Assembly (NCBI RefSeq): GCF_019599145.1
Contig: NZ_CP080647.1
Location: 8,928,001-8,992,000 of the forward strand
Direction of reading: 5' to 3'
Origin: Streptomyces akebiae
Lineage (GTDB): Bacteria; Actinomycetota; Actinomycetes; Streptomycetales; Streptomycetaceae
Length of the DNA: 64,000 nucleotides
The notes beneath the pieces were generated by a model, which did not search any database, was not told the DNA's origin, and saw nothing but the letters and a program-made list of their open reading frames with translations. Below, piece by piece: positions 24,471 to 33,202 of the stretch (within the stretch, counting starts at the first letter, position 1; the number at the start of each line of letters is the position of its first letter). Made by a program: the position numbers and the translations under genes.

Positions 24471-25496
24471 TCACAGATCGAGGACGAGGCGTGGCCCGCA
24501 CGAGCGGGAGACGCAGATGAGCATGGTGTCCCCGGCGGCCCGCTCCTCCTCGGTCAGCAGCGCGTCGCGGTGGTCGGGCGTGCCGTCGAGCACATCGGTC
24601 TCGCAGGTGCCGCAGGTGCCTTCCCGGCAGGAGAAGTCGACCGCGACGCCCGCCTCCTCCAGGGTTTCGAGCACCGAGCGGTCCGGGGGCACGGTGAGGG
24701 TGAGCCCCGAACGGGCGAGTTCCAGCTCGAAGGCCTCGGCCGGCTCGGCTTCCGCCGTCGGTGCCGACGGGGCGAACCGTTCGACGCCCAGGGCGCCGGG
24801 CGGCCAGCCCGCGCACTGCTCCCGCACCGCCCGCAGCAGGGGTTCGGGACCGCAGGCGTGCACGAGGGTGTTCTCCTCGGGCTCACCGAGGTGGGCGGCG
24901 AGATCCAGCAGGCCGTATTCGTCCTGCGGACGGATGAGCACACGGTCCCCGTACGGGGCGAGGCGGTCCAGGAACGCCATGGAGGTGCGGGTGCGGCCCC
25001 CGTACAGCAGCCGCCAGTCCGCCCCCGCGGCCGCCGCGGCCTCGACCATGGGGAGGATGGGCGTGATGCCGACGCCGCCGGCGATGAACAGATGGCGTGC
25101 GGCGGGCCGCAGCGGGAAGTTGTTCCGCGGTCCGCGGACCCGCACGGTGTCGCCTTCGCGCAGGTGGTCGTGGATGTACGCGGAGCCTCCGCGCCCCTGC
25201 GGCTCGCGCAGCACGGCGATCTGCCACGCCTCGCGTTGGGCCGGGTGCCCGCACAGGGAGTACTGACGGATCAGACCGCCGTGGGCGTCACCGTCGCCGG
25301 ACTTGCCGGACTTGCCGGACTCGCTGTTGTCGCCGTTCTCGCTGTTCAGGAATACGTCGACATGGGCGCCCGGCGTCCAGGAGGCCAGCGGACCGCCGTC
25401 GGGGCGGCGAAGGGTGAGGCAGACCACGCCGTCGGCGGCGATGGTGCGGCTCGCCACGGTGAGGGTCGTGTCGATCGGGGGCAGTCGGTCGTTCAT
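24471..25496 (-). CDS. Oxygenase reductase: FMN/NAD(P) domain plus C-terminal 2Fe-2S ferredoxin (VanB/phthalate dioxygenase reductase type)
   Basis: 341 residues. The flavin domain has GGLIRQYSLCG near 75. The NAD-binding part has HLFIAGGVGITPILPMVEAA near 133-152 and LVHACGPEPLLRAV near 215. The C-terminal plant-type ferredoxin (about 255-341) carries CREGTCGTCETDVLDG and a later ICVSRS Cys, giving the four ligands. It takes electrons from NADH to an oxygenase such as the Rieske proteins in this window. Residues about 53-70 are an unusual Gly/Ser/Asp insertion containing GKSGKSG. The ATG is at 25496. It is 18 bases downstream of the thiolase stop and shares its operon. Confidence 0.88.
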   Translation of the reverse strand: MNDRLPPIDTTLTVASRTIAADGVVCLTLRRPDGGPLASWTPGAHVDVFLNSENGDNSESGKSGKSGDGDAHGGLIRQYSLCGHPAQREAWQIAVLREPQGRGGSAYIHDHLREGDTVRVRGPRNNFPLRPAARHLFIAGGVGITPILPMVEAAAAAGADWRLLYGGRTRTSMAFLDRLAPYGDRVLIRPQDEYGLLDLAAHLGEPEENTLVHACGPEPLLRAVREQCAGWPPGALGVERFAPSAPTAEAEPAEAFELELARSGLTLTVPPDRSVLETLEEAGVAVDFSCREGTCGTCETDVLDGTPDHRDALLTEEERAAGDTMLICVSRSCGPRLVLDL

Positions 25497-25514
25497 GGGG
25501 GTCGGCTCCGGGGC

Positions 25515-26705
25515 TCAGGCGGGTGTCGGTACATGCAGCAACAGCGCGTCGCCCTGGCCGCCGCCCCCGCACAGGGCCGCCGCTCCGCTGCCGCCTCCGC
25601 GCCTGCGCAGTTGCGCGGCGAGAGTCAGCACCAGCCGGGCTCCGGTCATGCCGACCGGGTGCCCGAGCGCGATCGCTCCGCCGTTGACGTTCACCTTGTC
25701 CAGGGGGATGTCCAGCTCCCGCAGCGAAGCCAGGGCCACTCCCGCGAACGCCTCGTTGATCTCGAACAGATCCAGATCGGCGGCCTTCAGCCGGCCGTCC
25801 CGGGTCAGGGCGTCGCGGACCGCGCCCGCCGGCTGGACCAGGAGCGAGGGATCCGGGCCCGCGACCGTGCCGTAGGCGCCGATCTCGGCGAGCGGCGTCA
25901 GGCCCTCCCACCGGGCGCGTTCCGCGCTCATCACGACGACGGCCGCGGCGCCGTCGGAGAGCTGGGACGAGTTGCCCGCCGTGATGGTGCCCGCGCCGGA
26001 GAAGGCCGGCCGCAGGCGCCCGAGCCCCTCGGCGGTGCTCCCGGGCCGTACGCCCTCGTCGGTGTCCACCACCGTCTCTCCCCGGCGTCCGGCCACGACG
26101 ACCGGGGTGATCTCCTCGGACAACGCGCCCGACTCCTGCGCGAGGGCGGCTCTTCGGTGGGACAGCGCGCTGTACTCGTCCTGCTCCTCGCGGGTCAGGG
26201 CGAACGGCTGCTGGTATCGCTCGGTGGCCGCGCCCATGGAGACGCCGTCGAAGGCGCAGACGAGAGCGTCGCGGTCGAGGGCGTCCTCCACCGCCGTCGA
26301 ACCGTACTTCCAGCCGGTGCGGGCTCCGCGCAGCAGATGCGGGGCGCCGGACATGGACTCCATGCCCCCGGCGACGACGACCTCATGACGTCCGGAGGTG
26401 ATCATGAGGTCGGCCAGGGCGATGGCGTGCAGACCGGACAGGCAGAGCTTGTTGACGGTGCTCGCGGGGACGGAGAACGGGATGCCGGCGCCGATCGCGG
26501 CCTGCCGGGCCGGGTTGGGGCCGGCCCCGGCCTGGACGACATGGCCCATGACGACGGCCTGCACGGCCGCCGGATCCAGGTGGGCGGCGGACAGGGCCGC
26601 GCCGATGGCGTGGGCGCCGAGGTCGACCGCGGACAGGGTGCTCAGGGTGCCCATCAGTTTGCCGATGGGTGTCCTGGTTCCGGCGACGATGACGGATCCG
26701 GGCAT
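25515..26705 (-). CDS. Acetyl-CoA C-acyltransferase (thiolase)
   Basis: 396-residue degradative/biosynthetic thiolase with all catalytic residues. The nucleophilic Cys is near 88 in TVNKLCLSGLHAIALAD, His is in ALGHPVGMTGARLVLTLAAQ near 348, and the second Cys is in CGGGGQGDALLL near 379. The N-terminal ARTPIGKLMGTLS-like opening is usual. It cleaves 3-ketoacyl-CoA or condenses acetyl-CoA units. The ATG at 26705 follows AGGAGG. It is in a leftward operon with the reductase downstream and the histidine phosphatase upstream, and fits as the last step after the two 3-hydroxyacyl-CoA dehydrogenases. Confidence 0.94.
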   Translation of the reverse strand: MPGSVIVAGTRTPIGKLMGTLSTLSAVDLGAHAIGAALSAAHLDPAAVQAVVMGHVVQAGAGPNPARQAAIGAGIPFSVPASTVNKLCLSGLHAIALADLMITSGRHEVVVAGGMESMSGAPHLLRGARTGWKYGSTAVEDALDRDALVCAFDGVSMGAATERYQQPFALTREEQDEYSALSHRRAALAQESGALSEEITPVVVAGRRGETVVDTDEGVRPGSTAEGLGRLRPAFSGAGTITAGNSSQLSDGAAAVVVMSAERARWEGLTPLAEIGAYGTVAGPDPSLLVQPAGAVRDALTRDGRLKAADLDLFEINEAFAGVALASLRELDIPLDKVNVNGGAIALGHPVGMTGARLVLTLAAQLRRRGGGSGAAALCGGGGQGDALLLHVPTPA

Positions 26706-26726
26706 GGCGGGGCCTCCTTGGGCGAT

Positions 26727-27341
26727 TCAGAGGGATCCGGCGGCCGCGTCGACGGCGCGCTCGGCGATCAGGTGGGCCGTCTCGTTGACCGAGTGCAGGA
26801 CGAGTCGCCCGCCCGGCATCCGCCGCACGCGGCTGACCGAGGTGTAGCCGGGGTGGAACCAGAACATCGTGGGCAGGCCGAGCATCGTCGCGAGATACGT
26901 GTTGATGATTCCGCCGTGGCACACGGCCGCGACCCGCTCGCCGGGGTGGGCGTCGAGAATGGTGTCCATGGCGCGTACGGCACGCGCACGGAAGGCGTCC
27001 CAGTCCAGGTCCGGTACGAAGTCCTCGTACCGTCCCTCGGAGAGCGCCACCGACCGGGGGTCGTCCCGCTGTATCTGCTCGGGCGGCGTGTAGGGATGCG
27101 AGACGTCGGTGTCCCACTCCCGCAGGTCGTCCAGGACGGTGGCGGTCATGCCGCTGAGCCGTTCCAGGGGCGCCACGGTCTCGCGGGCACGCCGGAACGG
27201 GCTGGAGTAGAGGGCGTCGAGGTGCTCGTGCGCCAGCCAGGCGGCGGCGCGCTCGGCCTGGGCCGCGCCCTCGGGCGAGAGCCCCGGGTCGAACACGCCT
27301 GCCAACGGGAGGCCGTGCCGGACGAGGAGAAGTTCGGTCAT
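26727..27341 (-). CDS. Histidine phosphatase superfamily protein (phosphoglycerate mutase-like)
   Basis: 204 residues. The catalytic RHG motif is at residues 8-10 (LLLVRHGLPLAG), followed by LYSSPFRRARETVAPLE near 62-78 and the second catalytic His in VAAVCHGGIINTYLATMLGL near 141. It is a cytosolic phosphohydrolase or mutase through a phosphohistidine. The ATG at 27341 has GAAGGATC upstream; a longer frame into the acyl-CoA ligase gene is a shadow. It lies 21 bases upstream of the thiolase and 91 bases after the acyl-CoA ligase, probably one transcript. A phosphatase among acyl-CoA genes is unusual; the substrate is unknown. Confidence 0.87.
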   Translation of the reverse strand: MTELLLVRHGLPLAGVFDPGLSPEGAAQAERAAAWLAHEHLDALYSSPFRRARETVAPLERLSGMTATVLDDLREWDTDVSHPYTPPEQIQRDDPRSVALSEGRYEDFVPDLDWDAFRARAVRAMDTILDAHPGERVAAVCHGGIINTYLATMLGLPTMFWFHPGYTSVSRVRRMPGGRLVLHSVNETAHLIAERAVDAAAGSL

Positions 27342-27432
27342 GGGTGATCCTTCGTGCGAGAGAAGGCGGGAAGGTCGGGAAGGTCGGGCAGGGGGGAGGC
27401 GGGACAGCGGGAAGGCGACGGGGCGGGCCCGC

Positions 27433-28971
27433 TCAGCCGGCGATGGTCCGTTCCGAGCCCCAGTAGGGGCGGCGCATCGCGCGTTTGTCGAGCTTGCCCA
27501 TGGCGTTGCGCAGGAGTTCGGGGACGAACTCGTAGGACTTCGGGCATTTGTAGGCGGCGAGGCGTTCGCGGCAGAACAGGTCCAGCTCAGCGGCCGGCGG
27601 GTCGTCGGCAGCCGCCACGACCAGGGCCCGCAGGGACTCACCGAAGTCCGGGTCGGGCACGCCGATGACCGCGACCTCGGCGACCGCCGGGTGCTGCCGC
27701 AGCACCGCCTCGCTCTCCGCCGGGTAGAGGTTGACCCCGCCGGAGACGACGACGTCGGCGGCGCGGTCGGTGATGAAGATGTAGCCGTCCGTGTCGACGA
27801 AGCCGATGTCGCCGAGTGTGAAGACGCCGGGGGAGAGGTAGGCGGACCTGGTCTTGTCCGGGTCCGCGTGGTAGCGGACGCCCTGGTCCTCGGGCGCCCG
27901 GAAGGCCAGCAGCCCGTGCTCGCCGGGCGGCAGTTCCCGGCCGTCGTCACCAGTGACCAGCACCTCGAACGGGGGCCGGACGCGTCCGACGGATCCCGGG
28001 TGGGCCAGCCATTCGGTGCTGCTGATGCGGGCCACGGTTCCCGCCTCGCTTGCGCCGTACGACTCCGACAGCACCGGACCGAACCAGTCGATCATCGCTC
28101 GCTTCACGTCCGGTGGACACGCGGAGCCGGTGTGGGAGACCTGCCGGAGGCTGGAGACGTCGTACCGGGCGCGGACCTCGTCCGGAAGGGCGAGCAGCCG
28201 TTGGAAGTGGGTGGGCACCATCACCGTCGAGGAGACCCGCCACCTCTCCACCCTGTGGAGAAACGTCTCCGCGCCGAATCTGCCCAGGACGACCACCGGC
28301 TCACCGGCCGTCAGGTGCCGCAGCGAGGTCAGCGGCGCGTTGTGCTGCAGGGGGCCGCACACCAGATGCGGTCCCGGGGGGAACCCGGGCCGGGCGGACA
28401 TCGCGGCGAGGTAGGCGGAGGCGTCGGCGACCGGGCCGCTCACCCAGCGCACCTCGGTACCGCGCGCCCGTCCGGTGGTGCCGGAGGTGTAGACGAGCGG
28501 AGGGCGGGCGGGCCGGTCCGCGGGAAGGGCGTGTCCGGCGGGTGCGGCCGCCAGCCACAGGTCCCAGTCGAAGGCGTGCCCGATCGGCGCGGTTCCGTGC
28601 GTCACCAGCGGCAGGCCCAGTTCCCGTGCCGCGTCGAGGGCGGCGCCCGCGCCGGCGGGTCCGGCGATGATCCCGGTCACGCCCGCGTCGATGATCTGGT
28701 CGACGAGCTCCCCCGACGTGAGGTTCCGGGACGTGGCCACGGTCCCGACCCCGGCCCGCAGGCCGGCGAGATGGGCCACCAGCGTCGGGATCGCGTTGTC
28801 GCCGAGGACGGCGATCCGGTCGTCGGGGCCGGGCGCGAACTCCAGCATCCGGGCCGCCGCTCGCGCGACCTGGTCGACGAGTCCGGACCAGCACAGCACG
28901 TTCAGGTCGTCCGCGAGAGCGGGTTCGTCTGGTGTCTCCTGGGCGCGGCGGTCGAGTGGCAGCAGCGACAT
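27433..28971 (-). CDS. AMP-forming acyl-CoA synthetase
   Basis: 512 residues of the ANL superfamily. The adenylate-forming P-loop is PPLVYTSGTTGRARGTEVRW near 155-174. The A5 motif is LSESYGASEAGTVARI near 290, the hinge motif is FTLGDIGFVDTDGYIFITDR near 375, then VVSGGVNLYPAESEAVL. The catalytic Lys is in RNAMGKLDKRAMRR near 495. It activates a carboxylic acid with ATP and CoA. The ATG at 28971 follows GGAGGAG. It is divergent from the acyl-CoA dehydrogenase at 29167 and likely feeds it. The substrate is not deducible, but length and motifs resemble the FadD-like ligases of actinobacterial degradation clusters. Confidence 0.92.
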   Translation of the reverse strand: MSLLPLDRRAQETPDEPALADDLNVLCWSGLVDQVARAAARMLEFAPGPDDRIAVLGDNAIPTLVAHLAGLRAGVGTVATSRNLTSGELVDQIIDAGVTGIIAGPAGAGAALDAARELGLPLVTHGTAPIGHAFDWDLWLAAAPAGHALPADRPARPPLVYTSGTTGRARGTEVRWVSGPVADASAYLAAMSARPGFPPGPHLVCGPLQHNAPLTSLRHLTAGEPVVVLGRFGAETFLHRVERWRVSSTVMVPTHFQRLLALPDEVRARYDVSSLRQVSHTGSACPPDVKRAMIDWFGPVLSESYGASEAGTVARISSTEWLAHPGSVGRVRPPFEVLVTGDDGRELPPGEHGLLAFRAPEDQGVRYHADPDKTRSAYLSPGVFTLGDIGFVDTDGYIFITDRAADVVVSGGVNLYPAESEAVLRQHPAVAEVAVIGVPDPDFGESLRALVVAAADDPPAAELDLFCRERLAAYKCPKSYEFVPELLRNAMGKLDKRAMRRPYWGSERTIAG

Positions 28972-29166
28972 GGCTCCTCCGGCGGCTCCTCGGTCCTCTC
29001 CCGATTCGAGGGGAGGACGGATGCCGAGACTGTAGCGTTTATCAAGAAAGTGCGGAACACTCTGATCCCAGACGGAGCCATTACCGCATGCTCGAACCGT
29101 GAGTGCGGCCCACGCTCCACTCCCTCTTACTCAATCTTTCGTCTGGTAAGTGCCCGAGGAGGAGCC
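28972..29166. promoter_or_regulatory. Divergent promoter region, acyl-CoA ligase / acyl-CoA dehydrogenase
   Basis: These 195 bases separate the two starts. A patch near 29030-29065 (GCGTTTATCAAGAAAGTGCG) is AT-richer, as expected for promoters. No convincing palindrome was found. Confidence 0.45.
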
Positions 29167-30405
29167 ATGTCACAGCCCGATCCGGACGCCTGGCGCACAG
29201 AGGTCCGGCAGTGGCTGGCCACCGTGCTCGAACCGGCGCGGACTGCGCGGTCCGCCGGAGCGGCCGCCGACCTCGCCGTGTTCCACAACCTCACGGAGGA
29301 CGAGGAACGCCTGCTCCTGGAACGCTGCCGCGCCTACCAGCGGGCCCGCTTCGACGCCGGCTACCAGGCGCTGACGCTCCCCGCGGACAAGGGCGGCGCG
29401 GGCCTGACCGCCGCCCACGCGGCGGTCTTCGCCCAGGAGGAGTCCGCCTTCGAGGTGCCGCCGTCCACCGAGCTGATCAGCGTCACCGTGCGCCTGGTCG
29501 CGATGGCCGTCTCCCTGTTCGGCACGGCCGAGCAGCGCGACCACTACGCACGCGCCTTCCTGCGCACCGACCTGCTGGCCTGCCAGCTCTTCAGCGAGCC
29601 CGCCGCCGGATCCGACCTCGCCGCCCTGCGCACCCGCGCTCGGGCGGAAGGCGACGACTGGGTGGTCGACGGGCAGAAGGTGTGGACCTCGGGCGCCCAG
29701 TTCGCCGACTACGGTCTGCTGCTCGCCCGCACCGACCCGGACGTCGTCAAACAGGCCGGCATCACCGCCTTCCTGGTCCCGTTGGACGCGCCCGGCGTGG
29801 AGGTGCGGCCCATCCGTCAGATGAGCGGCGGCGCCTCCTTCAACGAGGTCTTCCTGACCGGCGTACGCGTCCCGGACCGGCTGCGGATCGGGCGCCCGGG
29901 CCAGGGCTGGGAGGTCGCCACCGCCACCCTCGCCTTCGAGCGGACCGCCTCCGGCAGCGGCAACCGCCGCAAGGGCGGCACCTTTCCGGACGTCCTCGCC
30001 CTCGCCCGCTCCCTCGGCCGCACCGGGGACCCGCTGGTCCGCCAGCGCCTCGCCGACCTGTACGTACGCACCGCCCTGAGAGCGGCCACCGTCGACCGGG
30101 TCGCCAGGACGAGCGCCGCCGGCGGCCGGCCGGGCCCGGAGGCGTCGTTGACCAAACTCATGGCCTCCGAGCTCATGACCCGCACGGGACAGGTCGCCGC
30201 CGAGCTGATGGGAGCGCGGATCAGCGCCGACACCGGGGAACAGGGCACCTTCGCCTGGACCCAGCACCTCCTCGGTGCCCCCGGCTACCGGTTGGCCGGA
30301 GGCACCGACCAGATCCAGCGCAACCTGATCGGCGAGCGCGTGCTGAAGCTGCCGCCGGAGCCGCGGGCGGACCGGGCGCCCTTCTCGCAGCTGCCCGGTG
30401 ACTGA
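29167..30405 (+). CDS. Acyl-CoA dehydrogenase (FadE type)
   Basis: 412 residues. Recognisable parts are QLFSEPAAGSDLAALRTRA near 142-160, GDDWVVDGQKVWTSGAQFAD near 164, and the C-terminal loop APGYRLAGGTDQIQRNLIGE near 375-394. In that loop Gly replaces the usual catalytic Glu before Gly-Thr, as seen in FadE members that take the base from elsewhere or from a partner subunit. The ATG at 29167 follows GGAGGAG; the long open frame further upstream is non-coding. It is divergent from the acyl-CoA ligase and is followed by an SDR gene in the same direction. It passes electrons to ETF. Confidence 0.9.
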   Translation: MSQPDPDAWRTEVRQWLATVLEPARTARSAGAAADLAVFHNLTEDEERLLLERCRAYQRARFDAGYQALTLPADKGGAGLTAAHAAVFAQEESAFEVPPSTELISVTVRLVAMAVSLFGTAEQRDHYARAFLRTDLLACQLFSEPAAGSDLAALRTRARAEGDDWVVDGQKVWTSGAQFADYGLLLARTDPDVVKQAGITAFLVPLDAPGVEVRPIRQMSGGASFNEVFLTGVRVPDRLRIGRPGQGWEVATATLAFERTASGSGNRRKGGTFPDVLALARSLGRTGDPLVRQRLADLYVRTALRAATVDRVARTSAAGGRPGPEASLTKLMASELMTRTGQVAAELMGARISADTGEQGTFAWTQHLLGAPGYRLAGGTDQIQRNLIGERVLKLPPEPRADRAPFSQLPGD

Positions 30406-30477
30406 GGTGACTGAGGGGTCTGTCCCGGTGGCTGCGAGACCGGGCTTCGTTCGCACAATCACAAAGGAGTGACATCG

Positions 30478-31242
30478 ATGGATCTGGGACTGACGGGCGC
30501 GAAGGCGCTGGTGACCGGGGCGAGCCGGGGAATCGGCCGGGCTGTCGCCGCCACCCTGGCGGCCGAGGGCTGCTCGCTGGCGCTGTGCGCCCGCGGCGAG
30601 GAGGGGCTGGCCAAGGCCGCCGCCGAACTGCGGGCCGAGGGGGCCACCGTGTTCGCGGAAGCGGTGGATGTCACCGACCCGGCCGCCCTCGCGGGCTTCG
30701 TGGAGCGGTCGGCCGCCGAACTCGGCGGCCTGGACCTGCTGGTGTCCAACGTGTCGGCGGGCAACGTGAAGGGCCCCGAGTCGTGGGAGGCCAGCCTGCG
30801 CGGCGACCTCATCCCGTTCGCGGGACTCGTCGAGGCGGCCCTGCCGCACCTGGAGGCCTCCGACCGGGCCGCGGTCGTGGCCATCGGCACCACCAACGCC
30901 TCCGACACCGCGCGTCCGGCCGGAGCGAACTCCTACTCCGCGCTCAAGGCGGCCGTCGTCCAGCACGCCTCGGCCCTCGCGCACGCCCTCGCCCCGAAGG
31001 GCATCCGCGTCAACACCGTCTCGCCCGGCCCGATCGACTTCCCCGGCGGCGCCTGGGAGACCATCCGCACCAGCCGCCCCGAGGTGTACGAGGAGGTCCT
31101 CGCCAAGCTGCCGATCGGCCGTTACGGCGCCGCGGAGGACGTGGCCGCGGCGGTGGCGTTCCTGCTCGGGCGGACCGGCTCCTTCTGTGTCGGGGTCAAC
31201 CTCGTGGTGGACGGCGGGCTGCTCACCCGCGTCCAGTACTGA
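30478..31242 (+). CDS. Short-chain dehydrogenase/reductase
   Basis: 254 residues of the classical SDR family. The cofactor loop is ALVTGASRGIGRAVAATLAA near 10-29, LVSNVSAGN replaces the NNAG motif near 88, the catalytic Tyr/Lys is in NSYSALKAAVVQHA near 155, and the closing motif is RVNTVSPGPIDFPGG. The ATG at 30478 has AAAGGAG eight bases upstream; a GTG at 30469 lies inside that ribosome binding site and is rejected. It follows the acyl-CoA dehydrogenase by 72 bases and the ThuA-like gene follows by 3 bases. It may oxidise a 3-hydroxyacyl-CoA in this acyl-CoA set, but sterols and ring diols are also possible. Confidence 0.88.
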   Translation: MDLGLTGAKALVTGASRGIGRAVAATLAAEGCSLALCARGEEGLAKAAAELRAEGATVFAEAVDVTDPAALAGFVERSAAELGGLDLLVSNVSAGNVKGPESWEASLRGDLIPFAGLVEAALPHLEASDRAAVVAIGTTNASDTARPAGANSYSALKAAVVQHASALAHALAPKGIRVNTVSPGPIDFPGGAWETIRTSRPEVYEEVLAKLPIGRYGAAEDVAAAVAFLLGRTGSFCVGVNLVVDGGLLTRVQY

Positions 31243-31245
31243 GCC

Positions 31246-32031
31246 GTGGCGGGCCCGGCCGGCCGCCTGGACGCCGTACTGGTCTGCGGCGGCCGATGGC
31301 ACGACTTCGACCACGCGCGGCTGCGGCTGCTGGAACTGCTCGGTGAGCATCCGCGCGTGCGCACCACGGTGTACCAGGACTACGACTGCGAGGCCGCCCT
31401 CGACGAGGCCGACCTGCTGGTCACCTACACCTGCGACGTCCGGCCCCGCCCGGCGCAGCGGGCCGCCCTGGCGCGGTTCGTCGAGCGGGGCGGGCGCTGG
31501 CTCGCCCTGCACGGCACCAACGCGGTGATCGAGCCGTCGACGGGCGGCGGGCCGCGGGTGTTCACCACGCCACGGCTCCTCGGCGAACTGGCGCAGGTGC
31601 TCGGCAGCCAGTTCCTGGCCCACCCGCCGATCGAGCCGTACCAGGTGCGGGTGACCCGGCCCGACCATCCGCTGGTCGCCGGGATCGGGCCGTTCACGGT
31701 CACCGACGAGCTGTACGTGTGCGAGCTGCACGGGGAGCTGGAGGTACTGCTGCACGCCGAGTACACGGGACCGTGCCGCGGCTTCGCCGAGGGCGACTCC
31801 GCGGCTCTCGACGACGCGCCCCGACCGGTGCTGTATCTCAAGCGGCACGGAGCCGGCGAGGTCTGCTACTTCACCCTCGGTCACTGCCGGGGGCGCTACG
31901 ACGTGCAGGACCTCGGGGTGGACGACACGGGGCGCGTGGACCGGGGCCCCTGGCGGACACCGGAGTTCCTGACGGTGCTGCGGCGGTGCGTGGAGCGGAC
32001 GGTGGGTGTGCGGGGGGCGGCGGGCGGTTGA
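31246..32031 (+). CDS. ThuA-like domain protein
   Basis: 261 residues. The fold resembles the ThuA family of glutamine-amidotransferase-like proteins: start LDAVLVCGGRWHDFDHARLR, a DLLVTYTCDVRP segment near 63, FVERGGRWLALHGTNAVIEP near 84-103, and HPLVAGIGPFTVTDELYVCE near 143. ThuA proteins act in disaccharide (trehalose or sucrose) utilisation, with unknown chemistry. The GTG at 31246 starts 3 bases after the SDR stop, so it is cotranscribed with acyl-CoA genes, an odd setting for a sugar-linked family. The role here is unknown. Confidence 0.75.
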   Translation: MAGPAGRLDAVLVCGGRWHDFDHARLRLLELLGEHPRVRTTVYQDYDCEAALDEADLLVTYTCDVRPRPAQRAALARFVERGGRWLALHGTNAVIEPSTGGGPRVFTTPRLLGELAQVLGSQFLAHPPIEPYQVRVTRPDHPLVAGIGPFTVTDELYVCELHGELEVLLHAEYTGPCRGFAEGDSAALDDAPRPVLYLKRHGAGEVCYFTLGHCRGRYDVQDLGVDDTGRVDRGPWRTPEFLTVLRRCVERTVGVRGAAGG

Positions 32032-32033
32032 GC

Positions 32034-32069
32034 GCGGCGGGGGCGGCCGGAGGATTTCGCCCCCGCCGC
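32034..32069 (+). terminator. GC-rich hairpin after the ThuA-like gene
   Basis: A 12-bp stem GCGGCGGGGGCG / CGCCCCCGCCGC with a 12-base loop begins 3 bases after the ThuA stop. A second stem GGCCC/GGGCC followed by TTGTTTT lies near 32118-32137. Confidence 0.65.
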
Positions 32070-32158
32070 CCCTACCCGTTCCCATCCCTGGGGCTGCGTC
32101 CCCAGACCCCCGCTCCGGCCCTGAACGGGCCTTGTTTTCACACGCCGGACGGGCTGAG
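32046..32158. repeat. Streptomyces-type interspersed intergenic element
   Basis: The stretch from GATTTCGCCCCCGCCGCCCC through CTGGGGCTGCGTCCCCAG and CCGGCCCTGAACGGGCC to CGCCGGACGGGCTGA resembles an element I recall as frequent between Streptomyces genes. Its right end overlaps the 3' end of the leftward alcohol dehydrogenase gene and supplies its last codons (SPSGV). The identification is from memory and was not searched. Confidence 0.55.
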
Positions 32159-33202
32159 TGGGCCGTGCGGCAGTACCACCGCGCGGCCGCTGATCTCCCC
32201 GGCGTGCAGACGCTCGTACGCCTCGGGTGTCTGGTCGAGCGTGAAGGTCTCGACGTGCGAGGACACCAGACCCTGCCGCGCGAGCTCCAGGACCTCCATG
32301 AGTTCCGTCCGACTGCCCCAGTAGGGGAAGGCGGCCGACACCTCGAACGGCAGCCCGCCGCCGAAGCCGACGGCCAGCGTGCCGCCGCCGAGGCCGACGA
32401 CGGTGACATCGCCCTCCACCGCCACCGACGCGGCGGCCACCGCCAGGGTCGCCTGGGCTCCCACGAAGTCCAGGACGACCTCCGCTCCCGTACCGCCGGT
32501 GAGTTCCCGCAGCCGCGTGGCCGCCTCGCCGTCGGAGAGCAGTGCCTCATGGGCGCCGACCTCGCGTGCCAGCTCCAGCTTCTCCGTGCTCACGTCGAGG
32601 GCGACCACCCGGGCCGGGGTCAGCGCGCGCAGCAGCTGCACGGCGAGATGTCCCAGCCCGCCCACGCCGATCACCACCGCCGTGCTGCCGGGCAGCAGCT
32701 TCGGCAGTGATCTGCGGATCGCGTGGTACGGGGTCAGCCCGGCGTCGGTGAGGGGCGCGGCCTGGACGGGGTCGACCCCGTTCAGCGGAATCAGGTGGCG
32801 GACCGAGTCCACCAGCATGTACTCCGCCAGGGCCCCGGGCCGGCCGAGACCCGGCGGCAGGATGCCGAGCCCGGCGGCGTACGCGCAGCAGTTCTCCTTG
32901 CCCTCGGCGCACTTGTGACAGCGCCCGCAGCCCCACGGCCCGTACACCGCCACCGCCTCGCCCTCCACCACGGCGGTCACTCCGGCGCCCACCGCCGCCA
33001 CCGTCCCGACACCCTCGTGACCGAGCGTCATCGGCAGCGCGTAGGGGAACTGGTCCTCGGGCCAGCCCATCACCGCCAGGTCGGAGTGGCACAGCCCCGC
33101 CGCCGTCACCTTCAGCAGCACCTGGCCCGGGCCGGGGTCCGGCACCGGAACCTCCACCACCTCGGGGGCGTGCCCCACCCGTCGGTACTGAACAGCTTTC
33201 AT
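32138..33202 (-). CDS. NAD-dependent zinc alcohol dehydrogenase
   Basis: 354 residues of the medium-chain family. Catalytic zinc ligands are GLCHSD near 37 and TLGHEGVG near 60; the structural-zinc cluster is CGRCHKCAEGKENCC near 91-105. The cofactor loop is VVIGVGGLGHLAVQLLRAL near 172-190, followed by RVVALDVSTEKLE, whose Asp favours NAD. The ATG at 33202 follows GAGGAGG and overlaps the permease stop (ATGA), so the gene is the last of a leftward operon after an ABC importer. It may oxidise the imported alcohol or polyol. The C terminus lies inside a repeat element. Confidence 0.9.
   Translation of the reverse strand: MKAVQYRRVGHAPEVVEVPVPDPGPGQVLLKVTAAGLCHSDLAVMGWPEDQFPYALPMTLGHEGVGTVAAVGAGVTAVVEGEAVAVYGPWGCGRCHKCAEGKENCCAYAAGLGILPPGLGRPGALAEYMLVDSVRHLIPLNGVDPVQAAPLTDAGLTPYHAIRRSLPKLLPGSTAVVIGVGGLGHLAVQLLRALTPARVVALDVSTEKLELAREVGAHEALLSDGEAATRLRELTGGTGAEVVLDFVGAQATLAVAAASVAVEGDVTVVGLGGGTLAVGFGGGLPFEVSAAFPYWGSRTELMEVLELARQGLVSSHVETFTLDQTPEAYERLHAGEISGRAVVLPHGPLSPSGV

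Noticed and set aside
27340..29166. Upstream extension of the acyl-CoA dehydrogenase frame
   Set aside because: It lies antisense to the acyl-CoA ligase; the ATG at 29167 has its own GGAGGAG site and gives the normal family length.
29170..32550. A 1126-codon leftward open frame across the acyl-CoA dehydrogenase, SDR and ThuA genes
   Set aside because: It runs antisense to three genes with clear motifs and ribosome sites and shows no family similarity.
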